Origin: Candidatus Bathyarchaeia archaeon | GTDB lineage: Archaea; Thermoproteota; Bathyarchaeia; Bathyarchaeales; Bathycorpusculaceae | NCBI GenBank assembly: GCA_041447175.1 | Contig: CP166960.1 | Location: forward strand, 631,365-695,364 | Length of the DNA: 64,000 nt | Direction of reading: 5' to 3' | Shown here: positions 7,512 through 14,904 of the stretch, piece after piece | Numbering within the stretch: position 1 is the stretch's first letter | Layout of the letters: every line of letters starts with the position of its first letter | Program-made: the position numbers and the translations under genes | The notes under the pieces: generated by a model | The model's database searches: none | Told to the model about the DNA's origin: nothing | What the model saw: the letters and a program-made list of their open reading frames with translations, nothing else

Positions 7512-8651
7512 TCATAGTGAGTTAAGGATTAAGTCAAGTCGTTCTGGTTGACCATTGCTCAACTTAACCAACTGCTTCAGTTTTTCTATGGCGCGACCTT
7601 CGTCAACGGCCTGCGCTGCAAGTTCATACCCATCCTTAAGGTCTTTGGCTTCATCGGCTACGTAAAGTATCGAGGCAGCATTTAGCAAAAATAGGTCTCT
7701 GCGGGTGCTTTTGTCTTTACCTAACAAAACGTTCGTCACAAGCTGCGCATTTTTTGAATAGCTTCCCGGGTAACTTATCTCTCGTATTTTGCCTCTCTTA
7801 ATGCCAATGTCTTCGGGGTAGAACTCGAAGGTTTCAACCGAACCGTTGGGCTTTACCTCTGAAACCACATTTTTGCCTAAAACAGAGAATTCATCAATTC
7901 TGTTTGCCTCGTTTTCTCCATAACCCAAAACAACCAATGCTTTCTCGTAGCCGCTTTTTAGCAGAACATTGGCGATTGTTTCAGTGAAGGGTTTGCTTAC
8001 TCCCCGTACCTGCCGTTTAAGTGAGAACGGGTTCAGAGCGGTGGCAATTCCCAGTCTTAACGAATACAGCATGGGCATAACCTCCGGGGCTGATTCCTCA
8101 GACGATATCTTGATTAGCGGCTTCATCCACGGGTAGATGCCTTCGGAAGCCCAAATGGCGGTTCCCAGTTTTTTAATGCAGTCTTGTACAACCTTTCTGT
8201 CTGCATGCGCATTTATTCCCCATGTTTCAGCCAAATCGATGCAGCCGGTTTTTGATGAAAACGATTTGGTGCCACTTTTTATCACACAAGCTCCAGCTGC
8301 AGCCGCAATTATGGTTGCAGGGGTCGTTACGTTTATGGTTGGAGTGGTGTCGCCTCCGGTGCCTCCTGCGGTAACAATGGGCTTGTTAATGTTGAAGCGA
8401 AATTCGAATGTTTTTGTTGTGTCCATAGCCTTGTTGATTCCGCATAGTTCATCAATGGATGGTTTTTTGATGGTTAAGCCACCAAAAAAAGCAGCTAAAA
8501 GGGCGAGTGTGTTTGGTTTATTGTTTTTGAGTTTTTCGAAAATCTCGCTGGCGCCAAGTTGGGCTTCTTGGAGGTTCAAGTTTTCACAGGCGGAGAGTTT
8601 GCCGATTATCTTTTCCAAGCTTTCGTTGTTTTGGTTTTGTCTGATTGCCAT
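7512..8651 (-). CDS. Anthranilate phosphoribosyltransferase-like protein (TrpD family)
   Basis: The 379-residue product has the TrpD/nucleoside phosphorylase type-III fold: an N-terminal helical domain, GGTGGDTTPTINVTTPATII (PRPP-binding glycine loop, about residues 96-115), then KSGTKSFSSKTGCIDLAETW. TrpD transfers phosphoribose to anthranilate. There are no other tryptophan genes here, and the substrate-facing motif (KSGTKSFSSKTG versus the more usual KHGNRSVSSKSG) is diverged, so a paralogue with another aromatic or nucleobase substrate is possible. The start has GGGTGACC just upstream. It follows the membrane gene at 8673-9224 by 21 nt. Confidence 0.8.
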   Translation of the reverse strand: MAIRQNQNNESLEKIIGKLSACENLNLQEAQLGASEIFEKLKNNKPNTLALLAAFFGGLTIKKPSIDELCGINKAMDTTKTFEFRFNINKPIVTAGGTGGDTTPTINVTTPATIIAAAAGACVIKSGTKSFSSKTGCIDLAETWGINAHADRKVVQDCIKKLGTAIWASEGIYPWMKPLIKISSEESAPEVMPMLYSLRLGIATALNPFSLKRQVRGVSKPFTETIANVLLKSGYEKALVVLGYGENEANRIDEFSVLGKNVVSEVKPNGSVETFEFYPEDIGIKRGKIREISYPGSYSKNAQLVTNVLLGKDKSTRRDLFLLNAASILYVADEAKDLKDGYELAAQAVDEGRAIEKLKQLVKLSNGQPERLDLILNSL

Positions 8652-8672
8652 TTGGTCACCCTTTTAGTGTGT

Positions 8673-9224
8673 TTAGAGTATGTTGTGGCGCGATATTGCC
8701 TTAACCACTATGTATGACAGGAACGTTGAAGGAACTAGTTGCAACACTATGTATACTGGTAGAGCGGCAAGGTAGGCTACGAAGGGCAAACCGAGCGCTA
8801 CAACTATCACGGTATAAACCATGGGGATATCTAAAACTGCACATACACTACTCATTGCCACGAGTTTTGTGCTGAGTTTTGTTTGAGGGCGAAAACGTGA
8901 AAATCCTAAAGCAACCAGACCCACCGCTAAAGCGAAAAATAGGTTAATGAAGGGCCAGAGCCAAGAGAGTGGGTTTGCTATAGTAATTAGTCCAATGATT
9001 GCTTGGATTTCGGTTGTTATGATGGCGCCTGAGAGACCAAACAAGGCAGCTGAGACTAAAATCCAAGTGTACGTGTTTATGTATCCTAGTGGTGTGGCGT
9101 TGCCTCCTGTGGCTAATGCGTCGGCTCTTTCTGCAAAGGCGGCTAATACTCCTGCAATAACGCCTAAGAGTAGGGCAGCCATGGCGTTTCGGCGTTGTAT
9201 GGCTATTAGGCTGTTTAAGGACAT
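8673..9224 (-). CDS. Predicted ECF-type or small-solute membrane protein (ThiW-like size)
   Basis: A 183-residue hydrophobic protein with about 5-6 membrane segments; the start ATG 9224 follows GGTGAAGAG. Its size and helix layout resemble S-components of energy-coupling-factor vitamin transporters, but the diagnostic motifs are not clear to me. It begins a minus-strand cluster with the TrpD-like protein and a small helical protein, and converges with the riboflavin-pathway reductase, so transport of an aromatic or vitamin precursor is a reasonable guess only. Confidence 0.6.
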   Translation of the reverse strand: MSLNSLIAIQRRNAMAALLLGVIAGVLAAFAERADALATGGNATPLGYINTYTWILVSAALFGLSGAIITTEIQAIIGLITIANPLSWLWPFINLFFALAVGLVALGFSRFRPQTKLSTKLVAMSSVCAVLDIPMVYTVIVVALGLPFVAYLAALPVYIVLQLVPSTFLSYIVVKAISRHNIL

Positions 9225-9363
9225 ACTTCTCTTCACCAATTTTGAGTGACAACTCAAAAATAAGTCAACAATATAAAGTTTTATAACTAAAAATGAGTAG
9301 CTTACCCGCTGATAACAAGCAAACCACGTTCATTCACGTCAGTTCTCCTACAACAAGCACGAC

Positions 9364-9390
9364 GATAAATGCCGTCACGGGCGATTTATC
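9364..9390. repeat. Inverted repeat GATAAAT/ATTTATC
   Basis: Seven-base arms GATAAAT (9364-9370) and ATTTATC (9384-9390) enclose a GC-rich core with CCG/CGG pairs. It sits between the divergent genes at 9224 (minus) and 9508 (plus). It may be an operator for the minus-strand cluster or a hairpin; no protein can be assigned. Confidence 0.4.
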
Positions 9391-9417
9391 AACCCTTTTT
9401 GCTGCTTTTTGCCCCGG

Positions 9418-9434
9418 ACTCATTTTATAGGAGT
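9418..9434 (+). promoter_or_regulatory. ACTC-N9-GAGT element, copy E4 (promoter of second pair)
   Basis: ACTCATTTTATAGGAGT is followed after 4 nt by TTTATATT (9439-9446), which would place transcription start near 9470 and leave a short leader to the ATG at 9508. Outer half-sites match the other copies; the inner symmetric bases do not, so this is the weakest copy. Confidence 0.5.
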
Positions 9435-9507
9435 TTACTTTATATTCACTTAACCTCAATTTCAATGAGTTAATTCAGCGGTCTTAACAGGAGTCCACGA
9501 CCATAGC

Positions 9508-10200
9508 ATGTCCAAAAAAAATGTTGAAACTCCCCCAGCATTAACAGAATCCGATGTAGTTGCAAAAGTCGCTGAATTAATGGAAACTCTTGACCAAGTT
9601 AAAAAATACAATGCACTCTCAAGCTCTTTAAAACATTTTGCCCTGATTATAGTCAGCTCCGTCGCCGTTTTCCTTGCAGTTGGCGGCTTACTTGGCTTCT
9701 TAAACTTGCTTGTGACCTTTAATAGAGTGCAAGTTTTTTTTGCATATATCCTGTTATTGCTTATTCCTGTTTCAGGGGTTGTGACAGGCGTTTTTTTTAT
9801 TAGAAAAAGAGTAAATTCAACCCGAACGGGAGAATGGAAAGAGGAGCTTTCGCAGGGTTTTCCTTCTGCCTTAAAAATTCTGATGGAGTTGGATTGGGAT
9901 GATACGTTTGATAGGATTTCAAGAGGGCGGTTTAGTTATGCGCTGTATGGTGTGTTGAAAGCAATTGCCTACTGGATCATAACCTTTTTTGCGTTGCGTC
10001 TAGTTGGAAACCTTATTACCTTTATAGTGCTACGTCAAGAGTTATTCTCCGGTCCTGTTTTAATTCTTATTTCGCTTGTGATAGTTTACTTGCTAGTCCG
10101 GAATGACTTTTCAAAGCGTTTTGCTCAGATTATGGCATTAGATAAGCTCCTTTGGGAGTTGCGGTGGTTTAGCGTTGAGCTTAGGCGAGCAGAATTCTAA
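9508..10200 (+). CDS. Four-span membrane protein coupled to winged-helix regulator, copy B
   Basis: A 230-residue paralogue of the protein at 3195-3866. It shares VAELMETLDQVKKYNAL near the N-terminus, the two membrane hairpins, the GEWKEELSQGFPSALKILMELDW region between them and the tail WELRWFSVELRRAEF. It overlaps the following winged-helix gene by 26 nt. Its promoter has element E4. The soluble ends are better conserved than the membrane helices, suggesting protein contacts. The function is not known; a sensor role for the paired regulator is inferred. Confidence 0.82.
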   Translation: MSKKNVETPPALTESDVVAKVAELMETLDQVKKYNALSSSLKHFALIIVSSVAVFLAVGGLLGFLNLLVTFNRVQVFFAYILLLLIPVSGVVTGVFFIRKRVNSTRTGEWKEELSQGFPSALKILMELDWDDTFDRISRGRFSYALYGVLKAIAYWIITFFALRLVGNLITFIVLRQELFSGPVLILISLVIVYLLVRNDFSKRFAQIMALDKLLWELRWFSVELRRAEF

Positions 10201-10471
10201 ACCTGACCTCTACGTCATCGCTCGTATTATCAAGGCGTTGAAAGAGAAAAACAGGATGAATAAAACTGCCCTTGCTACTTCCACGGGGTTAGCCTATGAT
10301 AAACTGATTAAATATTTGGCTTGGATGTCTGAAAAGGGCTTCATTGCAGTTGACGAAAATGGCTTGGTGGCTTTGACTGACGAAGGCTCTGAAGCATACG
10401 ATGATTTGGTGCAGTGGATACTGAAGTATGTAGGTCAACTGAAGTTTCCAAGGCTGCGCTTAAGAACTTAG
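10175..10471 (+). CDS. Winged-helix DNA-binding protein, copy B
   Basis: A 98-residue protein very similar to that at 2930-3226 (for example PDLYVIARIIKALKEKN and the C-terminal DLVQWILKYVGQLKF). It starts with TTG within the end of the membrane gene, as in copy A. The two copies point in opposite directions in the window, so the duplication is inverted or was followed by rearrangement. The likely target is the ACTC-N9-GAGT element (inference). Confidence 0.85.
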   Translation: MSLGEQNSKPDLYVIARIIKALKEKNRMNKTALATSTGLAYDKLIKYLAWMSEKGFIAVDENGLVALTDEGSEAYDDLVQWILKYVGQLKFPRLRLRT

Positions 10472-10493
10472 ATGCCTTTTCGGTTTATTTGTT

Positions 10494-10510
10494 ACTCCCT
10501 CGGAATGAGT
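10494..10510 (+). promoter_or_regulatory. ACTC-N9-GAGT element, copy E3
   Basis: ACTCCCTCGGAATGAGT is followed after 4 nt by TTTTTAAG (10515-10522), giving a predicted start near 10545, just before the ATG at 10562. Inner TC/GA and outer ACTC/GAGT are symmetric, as in E2. Confidence 0.58.
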
Positions 10511-10561
10511 TCCCTTTTTAAGTGGTTATCCTGTTGAAGGTTTTCGGATATAGCGATAGTA

Positions 10562-10834
10562 ATGCCCTTGAATGAACCTGTGTACCTAATTCCCAACCTT
10601 CCATCTAAAAATGAAGAGTTATACTCACTTGTTACGCAAGGATTAAGACCCTGTCAGACAAGCCTTACTGAGCAGCATTTTTTCAAGTCAGTGCAAAACA
10701 AAAAAGATACATCGTTTACTGGTGAAACCTGGTCTAACTGGGCGTTTTTTCTATCGACAAAAAGGGTTTTCCAGTTGCAAATAAGGTCCCAAGCAGAAGC
10801 TGGATCCCCAAAGAACTTGGGGCAGTTGAGGTGA
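10562..10834 (+). CDS. Hypothetical 90-residue protein
   Basis: No recognised family. Support comes from context: a promoter-like module (E3 plus TATA) would start transcription about 18 nt before its ATG, and its stop codon lies inside the ribosome binding site (GGTGAGAG) of the following membrane gene, as in a coupled operon. The product is polar, with one cysteine and a basic C-terminus. Composition is less convincing than that of its neighbours, and it might be an untranslated leader instead. Confidence 0.42.
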   Translation: MPLNEPVYLIPNLPSKNEELYSLVTQGLRPCQTSLTEQHFFKSVQNKKDTSFTGETWSNWAFFLSTKRVFQLQIRSQAEAGSPKNLGQLR

Positions 10835-10841
10835 GAGCGTC

Positions 10842-11621
10842 GTGACCGACAATTACGGGAATGTTAAAGGTGGCGTTTCGCCTCTTTCAGCGTTTGTTCC
10901 GTTTGCCCCTTTCACTGTGAACGCTTTTCACAATTTAATGCCTCTGAAATGGGGCTTTCTCTTTGCAGGTCTGCAAGTAATCACTTTGCTTTCCTTCTAC
11001 CTGAATTTTATAGCTGTCGATTTTTTCTGGTGTTTTCTCTCCATTTTTGCCTACATTCTGATAGCTTCTCCCCTCTACATGAACAGTGCAAAAAACGGTG
11101 CACCGATGGGAGCTGGACAACCTCAAGAACTGACTTTCAATAACCTTTTCAAAATATGCGCTAAGTCAACTTTCACCGATTATAGAATTGCTCTGCTGTC
11201 AAGAATACCTTTATCACTTCAAGTTCTCACTGGGGGGTCTTTACTTTATGAAGTGTTCGGAGCCGATTGGGTAATGCATGCTCTGTCGGGTTTTGGAATT
11301 GGCGCTTTGGCCTTGAAGGCTTATCTAACAGGTGTTGGGCATTTTGGGTATGGTCGTTTAGCCTCTTATTTTCACCTTAGCGGGTTTCGTACATTCAAAG
11401 TTGAACGTAAACACGCCACCGCGGAGTTTACGCTGTTTAGCTGTGTAGTTGTTGCTCTTATCTGGGAAGTGTTTGAAAGAACTGTTCATTTTATTTCGCC
11501 CGTGAATGTGTTTAGAATCGGCGGGGAATCCTTGTTTAACATAACTGGTGATGTGCTTTCTGGAGTTCTTGGTGGCATGGTTGCATGGTACCTACTTAGG
11601 CATAAAGCCAACTGGAAATAA
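10842..11621 (+). CDS. Polytopic membrane protein (DUF2238/YjdF-like)
   Basis: A 259-residue protein with about 6-7 membrane segments, starting at GTG behind GGTGAGAG. The C-terminal motif WEVFERTVHFIS followed by NITGDVLSGVLGGMVAWYL resembles the pattern (E-x2-E then D-x3-G-x3-G) of DUF2238/VanZ-like proteins, and HALSGFGIGALAL fits the first family motif. The family's function is unsettled. It may belong to the E3-controlled operon together with the 90-residue protein. Confidence 0.65.
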   Translation: MTDNYGNVKGGVSPLSAFVPFAPFTVNAFHNLMPLKWGFLFAGLQVITLLSFYLNFIAVDFFWCFLSIFAYILIASPLYMNSAKNGAPMGAGQPQELTFNNLFKICAKSTFTDYRIALLSRIPLSLQVLTGGSLLYEVFGADWVMHALSGFGIGALALKAYLTGVGHFGYGRLASYFHLSGFRTFKVERKHATAEFTLFSCVVVALIWEVFERTVHFISPVNVFRIGGESLFNITGDVLSGVLGGMVAWYLLRHKANWK

Positions 11622-11764
11622 CTGGCGGGGTCTGGATAAGGCAATGTTAAAAGATTAAGGGGGCGTTGTCTTTCGAGTGTGGTTTAAGGTTTGTAATTGT
11701 GTGTACCGAAACAATTTTAAAGGAAATCTTTACTTTATTTTGGTAAACTAATTTGGTGGTGCGA

Positions 11765-12268
11765 ATGGACACGCTCTCCAACGACGAATCCATAGTCTGG
11801 CAAGAATTCCAAAAAGGCAAAACCACCAGCGCAATCGCCCAAGAACACCAAACCCAACAATGGAGCCCCGCATACGTCTCCCGTGTCCTCAACCGGGCAA
11901 GAGAAAAAATAACTAAAACCCTAAAAGAACACGCCACCAGCCACCGCCTAGACATAGAAACTCTCCTCGACTACAAGGGGCTCTTAATCGGCTTTGACTA
12001 TCAAACAAGTAGCCAAGTCTACATAATCTACACCCAAAGACTTGGAGTCATTGTTTGGTATAACCACGATTCCTATGCAGGAAAGCTCTGCCCTCAATGC
12101 CCAAAAGAAGCCGACTGCAGAGAAACCTTGGACACAATAATCCAAGAATACAATATCTCACTGCGACCCGACGAAGAAGAGTTGTGCATGACCAAACAAG
12201 CGGTTGCAGTCTTTAACAAACTTGCTGCAAAAGAAACGCCGCGATACAAACGGAAAGGAGGTGACTAA
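11765..12268 (+). CDS. HTH protein with sigma-70-region-4-like N-terminus and CxxC motif
   Basis: A 167-residue protein. Residues about 5-45 (VWQEFQKGKTTSAIAQEHQT, then SPAYVSRVLNRAREKI) form a helix-turn-helix of the sigma-region-4/transposase type. The middle holds YNHDSYAGKLCPQCPKEADC, with three cysteines that may bind a metal. The preferred ATG 11765 has GGTGGTG just before it; a TTG at 11753 is the alternative. Its stop codon abuts the GTG of the PH-domain gene, so the two are coupled. It is probably the regulator of the ABC exporter operon downstream (inference). Confidence 0.72.
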   Translation: MDTLSNDESIVWQEFQKGKTTSAIAQEHQTQQWSPAYVSRVLNRAREKITKTLKEHATSHRLDIETLLDYKGLLIGFDYQTSSQVYIIYTQRLGVIVWYNHDSYAGKLCPQCPKEADCRETLDTIIQEYNISLRPDEEELCMTKQAVAVFNKLAAKETPRYKRKGGD

Positions 12269-12997
12269 GTGGCGAAAAAAACCGACGAGAAAGTTATCCG
12301 ACCCCCCGTGAAATCAATCACAAGCGGAACTATATTTCGACCTTCACGCGCCTTGGTTTACAAGCTGCTGTTGAAAAATGCTATTGTCTTCGTGTTGATT
12401 TGGCTAACTGTAATTCTCTCTTTCGTGTTTGTTGCTGCAATGACGGCATTAGACCCTGTTAACCCAAGTGCAATGCAGATAATCAACGATTATTTTGGAG
12501 AGGTTAACCTTTGGACAATAATCTTGAACCTATGCTGGTTCACCCCCGCCGTCATTATCATACCGCGTTACGTCCAAAGCATTGAGTATTCCGTGAAAGC
12601 AGACACCGGAGACACCATGCCCGAAATCTACTCACGCCGAGGCATCTTCACCATCACCCGCCGCCATGTACCCTTCAGAACCATAACCAACATCTCCAGC
12701 CAAGCAGGCCCCTTTGACAGGCTGTTCAAAATAGGTTCCGTTCACATTGAAACTGCGGGGTACTCTGGAGCAAACCAGAAAGGTCCTGAAGAAAACCTAA
12801 GCGGAATCGTGTTCTATGAAGAGGTGCGCGATTTCGTTCTTAAAGAGCTTCGAAAGTTCAAGGAACCTTATGTGACGGGTACTGAGGTAATCCATCCAAC
12901 TGAAAAACCTGTTCAAAAAATGGCGGGTGCTCGGGACGATGAGGTGCTTGCTACTCTGCGGGAAATCCGGGATATTCTTAGGGATAAGACTGAGTAG
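12269..12997 (+). CDS. Membrane protein with bacterial PH (bPH2/YdbS-like) domain
   Basis: A 242-residue protein with two membrane helices (about residues 31-60 and 80-105) followed by a bPH2 domain: YSVKADTGDTMPEIYSRRGI, then RRHVPFRTITNISSQAGPFD and RLFKIGSVHIETAGYSG. This is the YdbS/YdbT pattern. The C-terminus is charged (DDEVLATLREIRDILRDKTE). It begins at GTG, with GGAGGTGA spanning the end of the preceding gene. It lies ahead of an ABC-2 exporter, a frequent partnership, but its exact role is unknown. Confidence 0.82.
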   Translation: MAKKTDEKVIRPPVKSITSGTIFRPSRALVYKLLLKNAIVFVLIWLTVILSFVFVAAMTALDPVNPSAMQIINDYFGEVNLWTIILNLCWFTPAVIIIPRYVQSIEYSVKADTGDTMPEIYSRRGIFTITRRHVPFRTITNISSQAGPFDRLFKIGSVHIETAGYSGANQKGPEENLSGIVFYEEVRDFVLKELRKFKEPYVTGTEVIHPTEKPVQKMAGARDDEVLATLREIRDILRDKTE

Positions 12998-13106
12998 TTT
13001 TCTCTTTTTTGCTTTTTTTCTTTTTGGGGTTGGTTTTGTACTTGACAGCACAAAATTTTTAAGTAAATTTTTACTATATATTGGTAAATATTTGGGGTAT
13101 GTTTGA

Positions 13107-14021
13107 GTGATAGATACCCAAAACCTAACAAGAACATTCGGCGACACAACCGCAGTAGACAGCCTCACCCTACACATAGACGAAGGCGAGGTTTTCGGTT
13201 TTTTAGGCCCCAACGGCGCAGGCAAAACCACCACCGTTCGCATGCTCTGCTGCCTCATAAGCAAAACACACGGCACCGCAAAAGTAGGCGACTACGAAAT
13301 CGCAAACCCCTCCGACATCCCCAAAATCAGAAAAATCATCGGGCTACTACCCGAGAACGTCGGCATATACGAGGACCTGAGCACCTACAAAAACCTGGAC
13401 TTCTACGGAAAAATCTACAAACTCCCCCAAACTCAACGCCAAGCCCGCATCGAACACTTTCTCAAAATGCTTGGCTTATGGGAAAAAAGAGACCGTCCAG
13501 CCGGCAGCCTCAGCAAAGGCATGAAGCAGAAACTTGCCATCGCTCGTGCCCTTATCCACGACCCTCAGGTGCTGTTTCTTGATGAACCCACCGCGAACTT
13601 GGACCCTGAAGCCTCAAAAACTGTCCGCGACTTCATTCTTGAACTCAAAAAAGAGAAACGTACCATCTTTCTTAACACCCATTTGCTTGACGAGGCAGAA
13701 CGAGTCTGTGACCGTGTTGGCATCCTCAAAACTAAGCTCTTAACTGTTGGCACTCCTGAAAGCCTGCGGAAGTCGCTTTTGGATACAAAAACGGTGATTG
13801 GACTGGAAAATGTTAGCGATGCGATTGTGGAGGCAGTGAAACGGCTTGGTTCGTGGCAAATTGAGGTTGTAGGCAATAAGCTCATCATAACCGTTAGCGA
13901 CCCCGAACAGGACAACCCCAATATTGTGGACGCTATTGGCAAGGCTGGTGGGCGAATTCAATTCATTACTCAAACTACTCCCTCCTTAGAGGATGTATAC
14001 CTAAAACTGGTAAGGAGCTAA
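13107..14021 (+). CDS. ABC-2 type transporter ATP-binding protein
   Basis: A 304-residue ATPase with Walker A GPNGAGKTTT (about residue 36), signature LSKGMKQK, Walker B VLFLDEP and a D-loop, followed by a C-terminal extension typical of drug/sodium/polysaccharide exporters (CcmA/NatA class). GTG start. It precedes its permease by only 4 nt. The transported substrate is unknown. A TTTTTAAG/TTTACTATATATTGG promoter-like region lies directly upstream, so the exporter may have its own promoter apart from the HTH and PH genes. Confidence 0.93.
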   Translation: MIDTQNLTRTFGDTTAVDSLTLHIDEGEVFGFLGPNGAGKTTTVRMLCCLISKTHGTAKVGDYEIANPSDIPKIRKIIGLLPENVGIYEDLSTYKNLDFYGKIYKLPQTQRQARIEHFLKMLGLWEKRDRPAGSLSKGMKQKLAIARALIHDPQVLFLDEPTANLDPEASKTVRDFILELKKEKRTIFLNTHLLDEAERVCDRVGILKTKLLTVGTPESLRKSLLDTKTVIGLENVSDAIVEAVKRLGSWQIEVVGNKLIITVSDPEQDNPNIVDAIGKAGGRIQFITQTTPSLEDVYLKLVRS

Positions 14022-14025
14022 AACC

Positions 14026-14763
14026 ATGGACCTACAGAATGTTTGGACAGTCGCAAGCAAGGATTTGGATATTTTCGTGAAGAAAAAGAGTATCCTGTAT
14101 TCAACTATCCTGTTTCCTCTCATAGCCGCCATTGCTCTTCCCATAGTTATTGAATTCGTTGGGCAAAGTGTAGGCGGGATTCCACCTGATGTGCTTCCAG
14201 GAGTGATTAACTCTTTCCTGTTCTTTTTCATCATAGGCGCCGCTTCTCTTCCCGTCGGTATAGCTGCTTACAGTTTAGTCGGAGAAAAAGTGGAAAAAAG
14301 CCTTGAACCGCTTTTGGCAACGCCCCTAACAGATGGCGAAATACTGTTAGGAAAAAGCCTAGCCGCGTTTCTTCCCCCTCTGCTTGCAACCTACGTGGGA
14401 GCCACGATATTTACTGTATTCATAAATGCCTTAACCAGCAATCGGCTAGGTTACTTGTACTTTCCAAACATAAGCATGGCAGTCATTCTCTTTGTTCTGG
14501 TGCCTCTTGTGTGTCTTTTAAGTGTCGAAACAATCATCTTGGTCTCTGCCAAAGCTAATGACGTACGCGCCGCTCAACAGTTCGGGGGAATCTTGGTGTT
14601 TCCGTTTGTGGCAATCTATGTGGCAGGCGAAATTGGCATGTTATCGCTTAACACAACCAACCTTCTGTTAATCTCAGCGACAATCTTAGTAATTGACCTG
14701 CTCCTCTTCTTCACCAGTAGAGGCACGTTCAAGAGAGAAGAAATTCTGACAAAATGGAAGTAG
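14026..14763 (+). CDS. ABC-2 type transporter permease
   Basis: A 245-residue integral membrane protein with about 6 helices, beginning with the soluble segment LQNVWTVASKDLDIFVKKKS usual in ABC-2/NatB-like permeases, and the conserved EKVEKSLEPLLATPLTDGEILLGK (about residues 86-108). It forms an exporter with the ATPase immediately upstream. Nothing indicates the substrate. Confidence 0.9.
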   Translation: MDLQNVWTVASKDLDIFVKKKSILYSTILFPLIAAIALPIVIEFVGQSVGGIPPDVLPGVINSFLFFFIIGAASLPVGIAAYSLVGEKVEKSLEPLLATPLTDGEILLGKSLAAFLPPLLATYVGATIFTVFINALTSNRLGYLYFPNISMAVILFVLVPLVCLLSVETIILVSAKANDVRAAQQFGGILVFPFVAIYVAGEIGMLSLNTTNLLLISATILVIDLLLFFTSRGTFKREEILTKWK

Positions 14764-14904
14764 CCAGCAAAAGTGAAAAGAACCCAAATTTACTTCCTTC
14801 TTGATGTTTTCATTTTATTTTAACTGCGGTTTGTTGCATTCACGGACTTTGTTGGTGATAAGGTTTAAGAATGAATAAATAACTTATATTACTGGGGGAT
14901 ATGT

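Noticed and set aside
8137-8667. 176-residue plus-strand frame inside the TrpD-like gene
   Set aside because: Complement of a family-recognised gene; no ribosome binding site and no recognisable motif.
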